DNA of 64,000 nucleotides, taken from NCBI GenBank assembly GCA_027422505.1, contig JAPQWV010000122.1:1-64000 (forward strand). The letters run 5' to 3'. The notes under the pieces were generated by a model that made no database searches, had not been told where the DNA came from, and worked only from the letters and a program-made list of their open reading frames with translations. The translations under genes were made by a program, and so were the position numbers. Each line of letters starts with the position of its first letter. Within the stretch, counting starts at the first letter, position 1. This DNA is from Craterostigma plantagineum (Eukaryota > Streptophyta > Magnoliopsida > Lamiales > Linderniaceae). Shown piece after piece: positions 37,356 through 48,217 of the stretch.

Positions 37356-39650
37356 TTATGTTGTGGATTTTAAACCCATTCCACTAACCAGTTTGTACAT
37401 TTGATCTCGATTTATGCCTTTAGTAAGCGGATCCGCTAGGTTTTCCTTTGACTTTATATAGTCAACCGAAATAACCCCATTCGAGATTAACTGTCTTATT
37501 GTATTATGTCTCCGACGTATATGTCGAGACTTACCGTTGTACAAACTACTTTGTGCCCTTCCGATCGCCGACTGATTATCACAATGTATTATTACGGCGG
37601 GCACCGGTTTATTCCAACAAGGAACATCTTCTAAGAAATTTCTAAGCCATTCAGCTTCTTCTCCGGCTTTATCTAGAGCTATAAACTCAGACTCCATCGT
37701 GGATCTAGCTATACATGTTTGCTTAGACGATTTCCAAGACACGGCTCCTCCACCTATAGTGAACACATAGCCACTAGTCGACTTTGAGTCGTTTGTATCT
37801 GATATCCAATTTGCATCGCAGTACCCCTCAAGCACTGCGGGATATCTTGTATACGTTATTCCCAAGCTCATAGTGTGCTTTAAGTATCCTGGTACACGAA
37901 TAAGAGCACTCCAATGATCGTTGCTGGGGTTGCTTGTGAACCTACTTAGTTTGCTCACTGAATAGGCTATATCGGGGCGCGTACAGTTCATTAAGTACAT
38001 CAAGCTCCCAATTATTCGAGAATATTCTAGCTGAGAAACTGGTTCACCTCGGTTCTTAGCCAAGTGTTGCGTTAAATCAACAGGCGTCTTAGCTGGAGGT
38101 CTATCAAATGCATTGAACCTCTTTAACATACTTTCAACGTAATGGGATTGTGATAGAACAATTCCTTCCGAGTTCCTAGCGATTTTAATCCCTAAGATAA
38201 CATCGGCTTTTCCCATATCTTTTATGTCGAAATTCTTTTTCAACATCTTCTTGGTACTTGCAATTAAATCATTATTTTTTCCAAGGATCAACATGTCGTC
38301 TACGTACAGGCACACGATTATAAATGAATCAGCGGTACCTTTAATGTAGACGCACTTATCGCATTCATTGATTTTAAAACCATTTGATAGCATTGTTTTG
38401 TCAAACTTCTCATGCCATTGTTTAGGTGCTTGTTTTAGTCCATAAAGAGACTTAACTAATCGACACACCTTGGCCTCTTTCCCGGGTGCAATGAACCCCT
38501 CGGGTTGTTCCATATAAATTTCTTCCTCGAGGTCCCCATTTAGAAAGGCCGTTTTCACGTCTATTTGATGAATTTCAAGGTCATGCAAGGATGCAATCGC
38601 AATTAATACACGTATAGACGTGATTCTAGTCACCGGAGAATACGTATCAAAGAAATCGTATCCTTCTGTTTGCTTACACCCTTTTACAACCAATCGGGCT
38701 TTATATTTATCAATAGTTCCATCCGTCTTATATTTCCTTTTAAGGATCCACTTGCATCCTAAAGGTTTGCAACCCGGAGGGAGATCAACTAACTCCCATG
38801 TATTATTAAACATGATGGATTCTATTTCACTATTGATAGCTTCTTTCCAAAGAGGTGCTTCTGGACTTGCCAAAGCTTCACGAATAGTTCGTGGTTCATC
38901 CTCTGCCATATAAATTGTGAAATCAGGACCAAAGGATTTGGGCACCTTAGTCCTTTTACTTCGCCTAGGTTCTTCCTCACCTTTATGAGGTAGCTCGGCC
39001 TCGTCAGCTGTCCTTTTTCGTGAGATTCTTTCTTCCTTATTTTTAAGAGGAAATACGTTCTCAAAGAACACCGCATTTCTAGACTCAATAGTCATTCCAT
39101 TATGAAAATCTGAATTTTCAGATTTATACACCAAAAATCGATAAGCACTGCTATTATTAGCATAACCGATGAATATGCAATCAATAGTTTTAGGTCCTAT
39201 CTTGACCTGTTTCGGCTTCGGTATTTCGACTTTTGCCAAACACCCCCACACTTTTAAATATTTATAGGTAGGCTTGTGTCCCTTCCATAGTTCATATGGC
39301 GTTTCGTCCCGACTTTTATGGGGTATTTTATTAAGTATATAATTTGCTGAAAGAATCGCTTCCCCCCACAAATTTTGGGGTAGACCCGAGCTTACTAAAA
39401 GCGCATTCATCATCTCCTTTAGAGTTCGATTCTTTCTTTCAGCTATTCCGTTAGATTGAGGTGAGTACGGCGCCGTTTTTTGATGAATAATACCAGACTC
39501 TTTGCATATTTCGTCAAACGGGGCCACATACTCGCCTCCGCGATCGCTTCTAATCGCCTTAATTTTTCGAGTGAGTTGATTCTCGACCTCTGCTTTATAC
39601 TTCTTAAAAGCATCTAAAGCTTCGTCTTTACTCTTTAGTAGGTAGACATA
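37356..39650 (-). CDS. Copia integrase C-terminus, reverse transcriptase and RNase H
   Basis: Continuation of the polyprotein, in the same frame as the upstream part, from just after the in-frame TGA at 39651-39653. It encodes the integrase core (SDRGGEY, then [20 protein letters not shown] with the catalytic Glu), the copia-type RT ([31 protein letters not shown], and the catalytic CLYVDDMLI) and RNase H ([25 protein letters not shown], and [13 protein letters not shown] at the end). The first ATG after the stop is at 39527. The rest of the pol domains have no visible break. Stop at 37356. Confidence 0.95.
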   Translation of the reverse strand, partial: YVYLLKSKDEALDAFKKYKAEVENQLTRKIKAIRSDRGGEYVAPFDEICKESGIIHQKTAPYSPQSNGIAERKNRTLKEMMNALLVSSGLPQNLWGEAILSANYILNKIPHKSRDETPYELWKGHKPTYKYLKVWGCLAKVEIPKPKQVKIGPKTIDCIFIGYANNSSAYRFLVYKSENSDFHNGMTIESRNAVFFENVFPLKNKEERISRKRTADEAELPHKGEEEPRRSKRTKVPKSFGPDFTIYMAEDEPRTIREALASPEAPLWKEAINSEIESIMFNNTWELVDLPPGCKPLGCKWILKRKYKTDGTIDKYKARLVVKGCKQTEGYDFFDTYSPVTRITSIRVLIAIASLHDLEIHQIDVKTAFLNGDLEEEIYMEQPEGFIAPGKEAKVCRLVKSLYGLKQAPKQWHEKFDKTMLSNGFKINECDKCVYIKGTADSFIIVCLYVDDMLILGKNNDLIASTKKMLKKNFDIKDMGKADVILGIKIARNSEGIVLSQSHYVESMLKRFNAFDRPPAKTPVDLTQHLAKNRGEPVSQLEYSRIIGSLMYLMNCTRPDIAYSVSKLSRFTSNPSNDHWSALIRVPGYLKHTMSLGITYTRYPAVLEGYCDANWISDTNDSKSTSGYVFTIGGGAVSWKSSKQTCIARSTMESEFIALDKAGEEAEWLRNFLEDVPCWNKPVPAVIIHCDNQSAIGRAQSSLYNGKSRHIRRRHNTIRQLISNGVISVDYIKSKENLADPLTKGINRDQMYKLVSGMGLKSTT

Positions 39651-41288
39651 TCAATACCTTGTGCAATCATCAATAAATGTTATAAAATATTTCATTCCAC
39701 CTCGAGTTTGCACAAACTTTAAATCACAAATATCGGTGTGAATTAATTCGAGTGGATTCGTGCTTCTAGCAACTGGCTTAAACGGTGCTTTTACCATTTT
39801 TGCTTCAACACAAGTTTCGCACTTGTTATGAGAATCGATTTTAACTTTTGGTATCAAATCTAGATTCACCAATCTTTTAATTGTGTTAAAGTTTACGTGT
39901 CCAAGTCTATCATGCCACAGATTAGAACACTCCAACAAATAAGAAATACTTTCTTTATTCTTCGCCTCTTGGCGGATTACATTCATCACATTTATCTTAA
40001 AAAGGCCCTCATTTAGGTACCCTTTAGCTAAGAAGATACCATTCTTAGTCAAAACAAACTTATCAGATTCAAAGACTAATCTAAAGCCGGCTTTGCTCAA
40101 AAGAGCGCCTGACACCAAATTCTTCCGGATGTCTGGGACATGCAGCACGTCCGTTAGCGTTAATTCTTTGCCCGATGTCATTTTTAGCACCACCTTTCCT
40201 GTCCCCACGACGTCAGATGTCGAAGAGTTTCCCATGAATAGCTTCCTTCCGTCAGTCGGGGTGTAGGACGAAAACATATTTTTATCGGCGCAAATGTGCC
40301 GAGTTGCTCCTGTATCGATCCACCATTCTCGTGGATTATCAACCAAATTAACTTCTTGGATCACGGCGGTGAGGTCTTGTTCTGATAAATCATTGTGAAT
40401 TGATTTGTTCTCGACCATATGAGCGCTTTCTCTAACTTTCTTTGGGAGACGGCAGTCTTTTGCAAGATGCCCAGATTTACCACAATTATAGCAGCTTCCT
40501 TTAAACTTCTTGAAGCTTGCTTGGGGTTGCTTACCACCCGTGGACTTTCCACCCGTGGGTTGCTTGCGCTTTTTGTTGAAGCTTGGCTCGGCCAAATTTG
40601 CCTTAGCTTCGAACTCGCTTCGCTTCGCCTTTGCTTCGGATTTTCGGTTGTCTTCCTCAATCCGGAGTCGAACTATCAAATCTTCGAGTCGCATTTCCTT
40701 ACGTTTATGCATAAGATAGTTCTTGAAGTCTTTCCACATAGGCGGCAACTTTTCAATTATTGCAGCCACTTGAAAAGCCTCGTTCACGATTAATTTTTCT
40801 GCCGACAAGTCGTGAAGAATAATCTGAATTTCTTGCACTTGACTCACCACCGATTTGGTGTCGACCATTACATACTTCAGGAATTTGCCAACGAGAAATT
40901 TCTTAATCCCGGCATCTTCCGATTTGTACTTTATCTCCAAGGAATTCCATAATTCCTTTGCCGTTTCAATCGGACTATAGACATTGTAAAGGGAATCGTC
41001 TAGTCCGTTTAAAATGTAATTTCTACACAAGAAATCACTATGATGCCATGCATCCGAGGCCGCACGCTTTTGAGCGTCGGTCTCACATTCGGGGACGGTC
41101 ATCGGGTCCTCCGAAAGAAATCGAGAAAGAGAGAGAGTCGTAAGGTAAAATAGCATTTTTTGTTGCCACCTTTTGAAGTCGGCGCCGCTGAATTTCGGCG
41201 GTCGTTCGCCATGCATGGGAGCGGCTGTTACCATGGGAACGATGTGGGCGGTAGACGGCATCACATTCTGATTATCGTCGGTTGCCAT
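39651..41288 (-). CDS. Copia gag, aspartic protease and integrase N-terminus
   Basis: 545 codons from [15 protein letters not shown] at 41288. Gag (about residues 30-240) is followed by one zinc knuckle, [14 protein letters not shown]. The protease has [14 protein letters not shown] (catalytic Asp in DTG). The GAG-pre-integrase and integrase zinc region have [11 protein letters not shown] and KCETCVEAK (HHCC). The integrase core begins HTDICDLKF. The frame ends at TGA (39651-39653) after DDCTRY, where the family continues with a small residue and then YVYLL. It is therefore a nonsense change in an otherwise continuous frame, not a frameshift. Confidence 0.95.
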   Translation of the reverse strand: MATDDNQNVMPSTAHIVPMVTAAPMHGERPPKFSGADFKRWQQKMLFYLTTLSLSRFLSEDPMTVPECETDAQKRAASDAWHHSDFLCRNYILNGLDDSLYNVYSPIETAKELWNSLEIKYKSEDAGIKKFLVGKFLKYVMVDTKSVVSQVQEIQIILHDLSAEKLIVNEAFQVAAIIEKLPPMWKDFKNYLMHKRKEMRLEDLIVRLRIEEDNRKSEAKAKRSEFEAKANLAEPSFNKKRKQPTGGKSTGGKQPQASFKKFKGSCYNCGKSGHLAKDCRLPKKVRESAHMVENKSIHNDLSEQDLTAVIQEVNLVDNPREWWIDTGATRHICADKNMFSSYTPTDGRKLFMGNSSTSDVVGTGKVVLKMTSGKELTLTDVLHVPDIRKNLVSGALLSKAGFRLVFESDKFVLTKNGIFLAKGYLNEGLFKINVMNVIRQEAKNKESISYLLECSNLWHDRLGHVNFNTIKRLVNLDLIPKVKIDSHNKCETCVEAKMVKAPFKPVARSTNPLELIHTDICDLKFVQTRGGMKYFITFIDDCTRY

Positions 41289-41403
41289 CTTAATATCTTC
41301 AAATATTTATATGACTTGCTTCCTTCGCACACGGTCTCGTCTTCACTTGAAACGAGGAGCGGCTTGTCTCCAACAATAAGAATAATAAAATTTCGTCTTC
41401 AAA

Positions 41404-41879
41404 TGTTGGTTCTCCGTTGGTTAGCGCCTTTATCTTCGAGCGAAGCAGCAAATATAAATTTCAGCGGTAATGGTGTGAACAAATCACAAGTCGAGGCACG
41501 TGATACACGCTCTCTTGAAGACGAAATTACCCCGCTAATACCCACGGTTTACGGTAAACGCCTCCGAGATACAACGACTTACGTTTGGAATATAGCGGTA
41601 TCTCAAATACGCCAAACTTCTACGAACAAATACTCTTGCTTTGGGACTAACAAGAACACAAGTGATATGTATGAAATGTAGAGAATTTTTAATGCTTTTT
41701 GAATGATAACTCATGTGGGGTATTTATAGGTTTAGGTTTTCAATACCAAGAGAAGTATCCCTTTGCATGTGTCTATTCATGAAAAAATACATCTTTATAT
41801 TAAAGAACCTTTTGCTTAATTAGTACACCCTTTCAAATATACCTCTTAGTATTAATTTCATTCATACCTTTTCCTAACA
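41404..41879 (-). repeat. Copia 5' LTR
   Basis: 476 bases. The sequence immediately internal to it does not begin with the TGG typical of a primer site complementary to a tRNA 3' end. Confidence 0.95.
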
Positions 41880-41927
41880 TCTTTCACAAGACATATAATG
41901 GAAGGATTAGGTTGATCGATGGGGTAC

Positions 41928-43410
41928 TGATAAACGTATTTCAATGCGTTTATCATACTATTTAATTGGGATATAATAGAGCTCTAGCAATCATTTTATG
42001 CATTTATTCGTCATATTTACACTTATTTTCATATTAAAGGAGCTTAGGACGAGTTTCGGGCGAAAAGGAGCGAAAACGGGGCAAAACGGGCGAAAACAGT
42101 GAAAACTGGCGAAGGTCACGGCCGTGACACATAGTGCACTCGGCCGTGACAAGGGGCAGAGGCTAATCAAAGAGAAGGTCACGGCCGTGACACCCATTGC
42201 ACTAGGCCGTGACAAGGGGCAGAGGCTAATCAAAGAGAAGGTCACGGCCGTGACACCCATTGCACTTGGCCGTGACACTTGACAGAGAGTTGGAAAGAGA
42301 AGGTCACGGCCGTGACACCCATTGCACATGGCCGTGACACTTGGCAGAGAGGTCGACTGAAGATGGTCACGGCCGTGACCATCGATGCACTTGGCCGTGA
42401 CGCATAGTTTCGATATTCTCGCGTGGAGTCGGTGATGGTCACGGCCGTGACGACCCATGTCCAGGCCGTGACCAGTGCGAAATTTCCCATAAAAGCCCAA
42501 ATTCGACTCAGAAAGAGGGGACTTCGACCAGAGACAATTCCTAAACCCCTTAGAGACGAAAAATAGCACGAAAGAACGCAGAATCACGCCCCGGAGCGCA
42601 AGAGACGGAGTTCTACGCAAACGTGAACGAAGAACAAAGATCTACCCAAGCTTTCAACGATTATGAGTTCTTTTCTCCTAATTTCTATTTCCTTAGTTGT
42701 TTTTCCTTCTATTATGCGTAGCTAATTCCCTTTGTGTTTGGGATTAGATGAACGCTAGGATATTTCGTAGTTAAGACTTGTAATTATCGTGACTATGTGT
42801 TTTGACTATTTATCGTTCTATGAAACTATTTCGTTGCTTTAATATGTCTATGTGTTAAAGTAATTGTTTGGAAAATCGTTTAGGGCGACAGCTAAATAAC
42901 GATTAGGCCGTTCATAGAAGATAGGATTCGAGTATAGGGGCAAATGCTCGATCCTCGCCGTTAGTAATTAATGAATTTTAGATCCCCGCGAGCGTTTAGG
43001 GCGACAGCAAACTCGCGAGCGGGCAGGAAAATTACTTCGATCTAGTCAGAATCACGTAGGAGCGATAGTTTATTGTCTTAGCCAATAATACCTAGCGGGA
43101 TTCGAATCCCGAGCATTTTTTATTATCTGAAAGCTTCGTACCAGTTTAACGTGCTCTTTGAATTTCTAGTCGATTTAGGGGTAAGTGTTAGGTTAAGTCA
43201 TCAAAAATCTGCGTATTTTATTTAGGCTAAATATCGAGTCGATAGGTAATTACTAGTACTTGATTTATTCCTCGTGTTCGATACTCGTCTACTCACTCTA
43301 CTGCACTACAAACGATAGGTTCACTGCCTATCGCACGTCGGTGATAGTAATTTAGTATACGTTTTATTTTATCACTTGTCGCACTTGCACAATACACCAC
43401 GTGTCGATCA
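41928..43410 (+). repeat. Athila-like 5' LTR
   Basis: 1,483 bases. It carries the palindrome array at 42114-42473. Compared with the right LTR it lacks 5 bases in one of three GGGCGACAGC modules (near 42940). Confidence 0.95.
42114..42473 (+). repeat. array of GGTCACGGCCGTGAC palindromes in the left LTR
   Basis: Six copies of GGTCACGGCCGTGAC, whose core TCACGGCCGTGA is a perfect 12-base palindrome. Each is followed about 20 bases later by a half-site, GGCCGTGAC, and units repeat roughly every 60 bases. The array sits in the first third of the LTR, where U3 promoter elements are expected. Confidence 0.9.
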
Positions 43411-43416
43411 AGTTTT

Positions 43417-43433
43417 TGGCGCCGTTGCCGGGG
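43417..43433 (+). promoter_or_regulatory. primer binding site (tRNA-Asp)
   Basis: TGGCGCCGTTGCCGGGG, six bases after the left LTR, is the complement of the 3' end of plant tRNA-Asp including CCA. This primer is typical of Athila elements. Confidence 0.9.
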
Positions 43434-43641
43434 AATAGATTGATATTAGGAACACCGTAGTTCGGTAATTTAGCCACTTTTATTTGACGTCTTTATTTGC
43501 TATTAATATTTGCGTTATTTGTGTTATTTGCGTTATTTGTTTCCTGCGTCATTAGTACTATCGTAATCTTTTCGAGCGTTTTTATTATCCCTTTGCTAAT
43601 CTTTTTTGTTTTCACGTATTGAAGGTACGATTCAGCGGTGA

Positions 43642-45558
43642 ATGACCCGAAGCCATCCATCGGGTCCCATAGTTGACGCAGACCCAGATTTCGAGCGGAA
43701 GTTACGAAGGAAACTGAAGTACGATACCGAAGGAGCATCCACTAGCTCTCAGGATCCGCTAGTTTGTTATTCAGAGGATAGTTCGCAGGAATCCACCCAA
43801 AATTCATGTATAGAGACAACCGTAGATAGTCCCAACACGGAAGTAACGATGGCGGACCATCGAGTGCCCGTCCACAACGTTCCGGAGGAGGAGCCATCAC
43901 TTCAAGACCTCCTCAAAAATGCCGCGCTAGGCGGTACTGAATCGGCGATCGTCATCCCGCCGATAGAGAACAGCAACTTCGAACTGAAGCACTCCTGGCT
44001 TCAGATGATTTTCCAGACGGCCCAGTTTGAGGGCAATCCCGACGACGACCCCTATTCCCACCTGAAGGCATTCTTGACGGTGACCGATACCATCAAGATC
44101 AACGGGGTCCCGGGCGACGCAATTAAGCTTATGCTGTTTCCGTTCTCGCTCAAGTTCAGAGCGAGAGACTGGTTGGATATGTTGCCGCCCAGATCGATCA
44201 CTACCTGGGAGGAGATGCGAGCCGCCTTCATCAACCACTACTTCCCACTCACAAAGGTGTTAAGATTGAAGACGGAGATTTCTCTGTTCCACCAGAAGGA
44301 CTCCGAAAACTTGTATGAGGTATGGGAGCGTTACAAGGCGCTGCTGAAGAAGTGCCCGCAGCACGGGATGTCGAAGGCAGCCCAGGTCAACCGATTCCAC
44401 GAGGGGCTCAATGATCAGACTGTTCATATGTTAGACGGAGCCGCAGGAGGAGGACTCGTGAAACTTAATGCCACCGATGCATGGAATTTAATCGAGGACT
44501 ATTCGAGGAACAGTTTCATGAGGGGAAATACCAGGATGAAGACGACAGGCGTATTTGGAGTGAGCGAGGAGACGGCCACTAACGCTAAGATCGAGGCGCT
44601 CCAGCAACAACTCGCCTCGACGAACTCTCAGTTACAGACGGTGATTGGTGCATTGCTTCCCAAGTCCGGGCAGACTCAGCCTGTGAACGCCGTGGCCACT
44701 ACCACACCGACACAGCACACCCCTTATGTGCCCTTGTGCGGAATTTGCGGGGCAGCCCACGAGACCTCAGAATGCCAGCTTGGCGAGCCGCATGAGCATG
44801 TTGATTACATGGGCAATTATCAAGGTGGCCAGCGAAGTTTCCAGCCCCGAGCACATCCAAACCTGGCGTACGGGAATCAGAACCATCAGAGCCAAGGACC
44901 ACCAGGATTTCAGCCCAGACCTTCCGGATTCCAGAACGGGCCACCACGACAATACCAGAACGCGCCCGCGGGAGGATCCGACGACATGAGGGAGATGAAG
45001 GACATGATGAAGGCACTTCTCACGAATTTTAGTAGCACCACCGCAGCCCACGAAAGCCGAATGACGAAGATGGAGGAGTACATGGAGGCGAACGACTTGC
45101 GTGCTCAGAACACGGACGCCTCGATCAAGAGGTTGGAGCAGCAAGTGGAGCAATTAGCCAAACAACTGGCCGGGCGAAATCAAGGATCACTCCCGAGCTA
45201 CACTGAGACAAATCCTAAGGAGTACTGCAATGCGATAACCCTGAGGAGCGGGAGAGGATTGCAAGAAGTTCCCGCCAAGCAGAATTCAAATGAGAAAGTC
45301 CATTTCGAGGGCCACGACGAGCCAGAAGTAGAGGAAAGCAAGGGCGACAGAGTCGAGAAGGCCAAGGATGACAAAGAAAAGGTGCGAGCATTCGTGAAGC
45401 CGTACCAGCCGAAGATCCCGTACCCAGCTCGTTTGAGGGAAGCTGCACCTGAAAAAGAGAAGGTCCAACCTACAAAGGAGGACGTCGCACCCAAAAAGGA
45501 AAAAGCGAGGGATATCGAGCAACCACCAGTGAGGCCGTACCAGCCGAAGGTTCCCTAA
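43642..45558 (+). CDS. Athila-like gag
   Basis: 638 codons starting MTRSHPSGPIVDADPDFE. The retrotransposon gag domain includes KLMLFPFSLKFRARDWLDML, FINHYFPLTKVLRLKTEISL and WERYKALLKKCPQHGMSK. A Cys-rich stretch (CGICGAAHETSEC) and Pro/Gln-rich low complexity follow, then a coiled-coil-like segment (KRLEQQVEQLAKQLAG) and two PYQPK[IV]P motifs. The frame stops at TAA (45556-45558) directly after the second PYQPKVP, where the first copy reads on through YPARL. The protease continues in the same frame, so gag-pro was one frame broken by one nonsense codon. Confidence 0.9.
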   Translation: MTRSHPSGPIVDADPDFERKLRRKLKYDTEGASTSSQDPLVCYSEDSSQESTQNSCIETTVDSPNTEVTMADHRVPVHNVPEEEPSLQDLLKNAALGGTESAIVIPPIENSNFELKHSWLQMIFQTAQFEGNPDDDPYSHLKAFLTVTDTIKINGVPGDAIKLMLFPFSLKFRARDWLDMLPPRSITTWEEMRAAFINHYFPLTKVLRLKTEISLFHQKDSENLYEVWERYKALLKKCPQHGMSKAAQVNRFHEGLNDQTVHMLDGAAGGGLVKLNATDAWNLIEDYSRNSFMRGNTRMKTTGVFGVSEETATNAKIEALQQQLASTNSQLQTVIGALLPKSGQTQPVNAVATTTPTQHTPYVPLCGICGAAHETSECQLGEPHEHVDYMGNYQGGQRSFQPRAHPNLAYGNQNHQSQGPPGFQPRPSGFQNGPPRQYQNAPAGGSDDMREMKDMMKALLTNFSSTTAAHESRMTKMEEYMEANDLRAQNTDASIKRLEQQVEQLAKQLAGRNQGSLPSYTETNPKEYCNAITLRSGRGLQEVPAKQNSNEKVHFEGHDEPEVEESKGDRVEKAKDDKEKVRAFVKPYQPKIPYPARLREAAPEKEKVQPTKEDVAPKKEKARDIEQPPVRPYQPKVP

Positions 45559-46515
45559 CCAGCACGGTTAAAGAAGGACAAAGACGAGGCACTATTCAGC
45601 AGATTTATGGGTATGTGCAAAGAATTACATATTAACTTACCGTTTGTTGAAGCTATTACGCAGATGCCCAGTTTCGCGAAGTTCCTGAAGGACTTGCTGA
45701 CAAATCGACGAAAGCTCGAACATGTCTCCACGGTATACCTACGAGGAGAGTGCTCAGCGATACTCCAGAGCAAGTTACCGAAAAAACTCAAGGACCCAGG
45801 GAGTTTTACTATTCCTTGTCGTATAGGTGATTTAGTTGTTGAGCATGCTTTAGCTGATCTAGGCGCTAGTATAAATTTAATGCCGTACTCCATGTTTAAG
45901 CGCTTAGGATTAGGTGAACCACGACCCACTAGAATGAGTATTCAACTGGCCGATAGATCGTTAAAATACCCCCTAGGTGTTATCGAGGATATTCTAGTTA
46001 AGGTCGATAAGTTCGTTATCCCTGCTGATTTTGTGATCTTAGACATGGACGAGGATGAAAATGTTCCATTAATTCTAGGTAGACCATTCTTAGCTACAGG
46101 CGAGACCATGATAGATGTTAGGAATGGAACATTAACCTTGACAGTAGACGGCGAAAAAGTTACATTCAATATGGCTGATTCGATGACAAAGAGCAATGAG
46201 CAAGATGTTAAATGCTATTTCTTAGATGTCTTTGAGCGCGATTTTCTCTTTTCTGTGCAAGGTCTGTCACAGGTCAGCAAGCATGATAGGCACCCGATTA
46301 TGGAAATCGATAAGTGTGGGGAGGAGATCGACGAACCCATCATAACCATCGACGAGAGCAGCAAAGAAGTTAAGGACAAGAGCCCAGTCGAGGAGCGATC
46401 GCCACTAGAGTTGAAACCGCTGCCCGGCGAAAGGCGACACCTCCAAGGCATGGATGCAAGCGAGGGAAACTTAAGCGGAAAAGAGATGATGTATCTCGAC
46501 TTTCAGCCACCCTAA
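45559..46515 (+). CDS. Athila-like aspartic protease with truncated pol tail
   Basis: It continues in the gag frame after the TAA (PARLKKDKDEALFSRF); the first ATG is at 45607. The retropepsin-like domain has the Athila-style active site ALADLGASINLMPYS, in place of the common D-S/T-G, and the flap/second motif VPLILGRPFLATGETMIDV. After ...PLELKPLP, where family members go on to reverse transcriptase, the frame switches to about 30 residues (GERRHLQGMDASEG...) and stops at 46513-46515. RT, RNase H and the integrase core are missing, so I infer an internal deletion with its junction near 46425. Confidence 0.85.
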   Translation, partial: PARLKKDKDEALFSRFMGMCKELHINLPFVEAITQMPSFAKFLKDLLTNRRKLEHVSTVYLRGECSAILQSKLPKKLKDPGSFTIPCRIGDLVVEHALADLGASINLMPYSMFKRLGLGEPRPTRMSIQLADRSLKYPLGVIEDILVKVDKFVIPADFVILDMDEDENVPLILGRPFLATGETMIDVRNGTLTLTVDGEKVTFNMADSMTKSNEQDVKCYFLDVFERDFLFSVQGLSQVSKHDRHPIMEIDKCGEEIDEPIITIDESSKEVKDKSPVEERSPLELKPLPGERRHLQGMDASEGNLSGKEMMYLDFQPP

Positions 46516-48217
46516 GCGAACGAAAGCACGTCCGGCTAAAGACGGTAAATGAAGCGCTTCTTGGGAGGCAACCCATGTGTTCATTATCTAGTATTTTTTT
46601 ATTAATATATTATTATTATCATTCATGTTTTTTCTATCACGTTTAGTTTTCCTTTTAGTCATGTCAGCCACCACGAGTCACGATACGACAACCATCACGC
46701 ACTTAGTCACGACCACGTCAACATTTACGATCAGGGAGTCACACTCTTTTTAAACTCTTTTTCCCTTCCTTTTATCCTTTTTACGTTGAGGACAACGTCA
46801 GGTTTAAGTGTGGGGAGGGGAATCTAGTTTGAGAACTTACGTGAAAATTTTTAAATTTTTATGACGTGTCTATGAGCTATAATTTTCGTTAGAAAGGCAT
46901 GAATTATTGAACTCAGGCACGAATTTTTTTGCTTTTATCTCGAGTTAGTCTGCATTATTATGAATCCTTGTGAGCTATTAGGATATGCATGACTGATTGA
47001 ATCATGTTTGCCTGAATAGATATAGCACTGTTTTGAGAGATTCGTACACATAACCCCGTTTCGTGTGAGAGTTTGAGCCTGACGAGCTTATGCTCATTTT
47101 TCTTGGATTGTGTGACGTGCCTAGTCTATATCTCTCTAGAACTTGCCTGTCTGATGCATGTTGAAACTGTTTTTGATGTGTTAGTGTGAAAATGATGAGG
47201 GCAATAGGAATTAAGTCCACGGCCAAATTTTCCTTACCATGACTAAGCCCCTTAGTAGCCACTTTGAGCCTGAGCCTATTCGTTGCTTACCCGTATGTAA
47301 AAAAAAAAAAAGAGCCCCTGACCCGAATAAGCCTCCAGAGATAATATGAACCCCAGTTGCTTAGAATAGAGCAGAAGTCGAACGTGAGAGTTATTGTTTC
47401 AGCGTATGATTTGATGTTCTTCTCTGCTATTCGTGAAATGACTCGCCCCTGATTTGACCGTTTTCTGAAATGACCTGATCCCTTTCATAAGCATGCCCAT
47501 AAACCTTTTGGCAAGATATAGGTTGTGGTAATAAGTATCCCTAGGTACACGGCATTCGCTGTGACGATGTATTCTTTGCGACAAAAGCCGAACCTTGATG
47601 TTTTGAGGGAATAAGGGTAGTGCACTAGAGCGTAATTGAGGGGAAAGGGCAGAAAATGAAAGGGAACTGAGTTGACAGGGTCGGGCAGAAAAGTCTAGGA
47701 TTTCGGGGCGAGAACGTCGAGTCTTATGTTGGGACGTGTGACTGTCTGTTCGATCATGCTGTGTTCTTTGATAAGTTTTGATTACGTGTCCTAGCTCTAA
47801 GATTAAGTGTTCATTATTTATGCTTGCCGCTTCATGATTATTCGACCCGTTTCCCCCGAAAAGACCCTCAGATTTATACTTGCCACTTTGAATAGTAGAG
47901 ATGCGATTTACTTGCAAGTTTATGGTAGGGGTTGGACTAGTGCACGAATTGAGCGACTCATCATATGCTAGCCTATACACTTGAATGAATTTAGTGAATC
48001 CTTGTGAGGTATGGGTCTCGATTTGCAGTGCTAGGGAAGCTCAGGTTGACAGGTGCAGGTCATTAGTGCGATATCCATGATTGCTTGCTTGATTTCGTTT
48101 CGTGCTTTCTATGCTTTGATGATGAATTGTGAACAATCGTGCCGTTATTCTGATTAGATGCCTTCTCTGAATTCTAATTTACTTGAGGACAAGCAAATGC
48201 TTAAGTGTGGGGAGGTT
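46516..48217 (+). other. Athila-like post-pol region
   Basis: Non-coding spacer with features seen downstream of pol in Athila elements: CTTCTTGGGAGGCAACCCAT at about 46557-46576, an internal polypurine stretch (GTGTGGGGAGGGG near 46808), and the real polypurine tract at 48205-48215 before the LTR. No env-like frame is convincing. Confidence 0.7.

Larger units (their letters stand above)
36345..41879 (-). mobile_element. full-length Ty1/Copia LTR retrotransposon
   Basis: A 5,535-base element with TG...CA LTRs and a perfect 5-base target duplication, TCTTT, at 36340-36344 and 41880-41884. Coding is on the minus strand in Copia order: gag, protease, integrase, reverse transcriptase, RNase H. 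Next to the 3' LTR (left side) is a polypurine tract, GTGGGGGA on the minus strand at about 36821-36828. The LTRs are indistinguishable by eye apart from one base in a C-run, so insertion is recent. A single in-frame TGA interrupts the polyprotein. Confidence 0.96.

Noticed and set aside
42114..42473. Regularly spaced repeats that look superficially like a CRISPR array
   Set aside because: The spacers are themselves similar, the repeats are LTR-internal in a plant retrotransposon, and there are no cas genes.
41991..42620. 209-codon antisense frame in the Athila-like LTR, repeated at 48281-48910
   Set aside because: It is created by the repeated GGTCACGGCCGTGAC units (repeated VTAVTF / SRPSAMG patterns), lies antisense in the LTR and resembles no protein.
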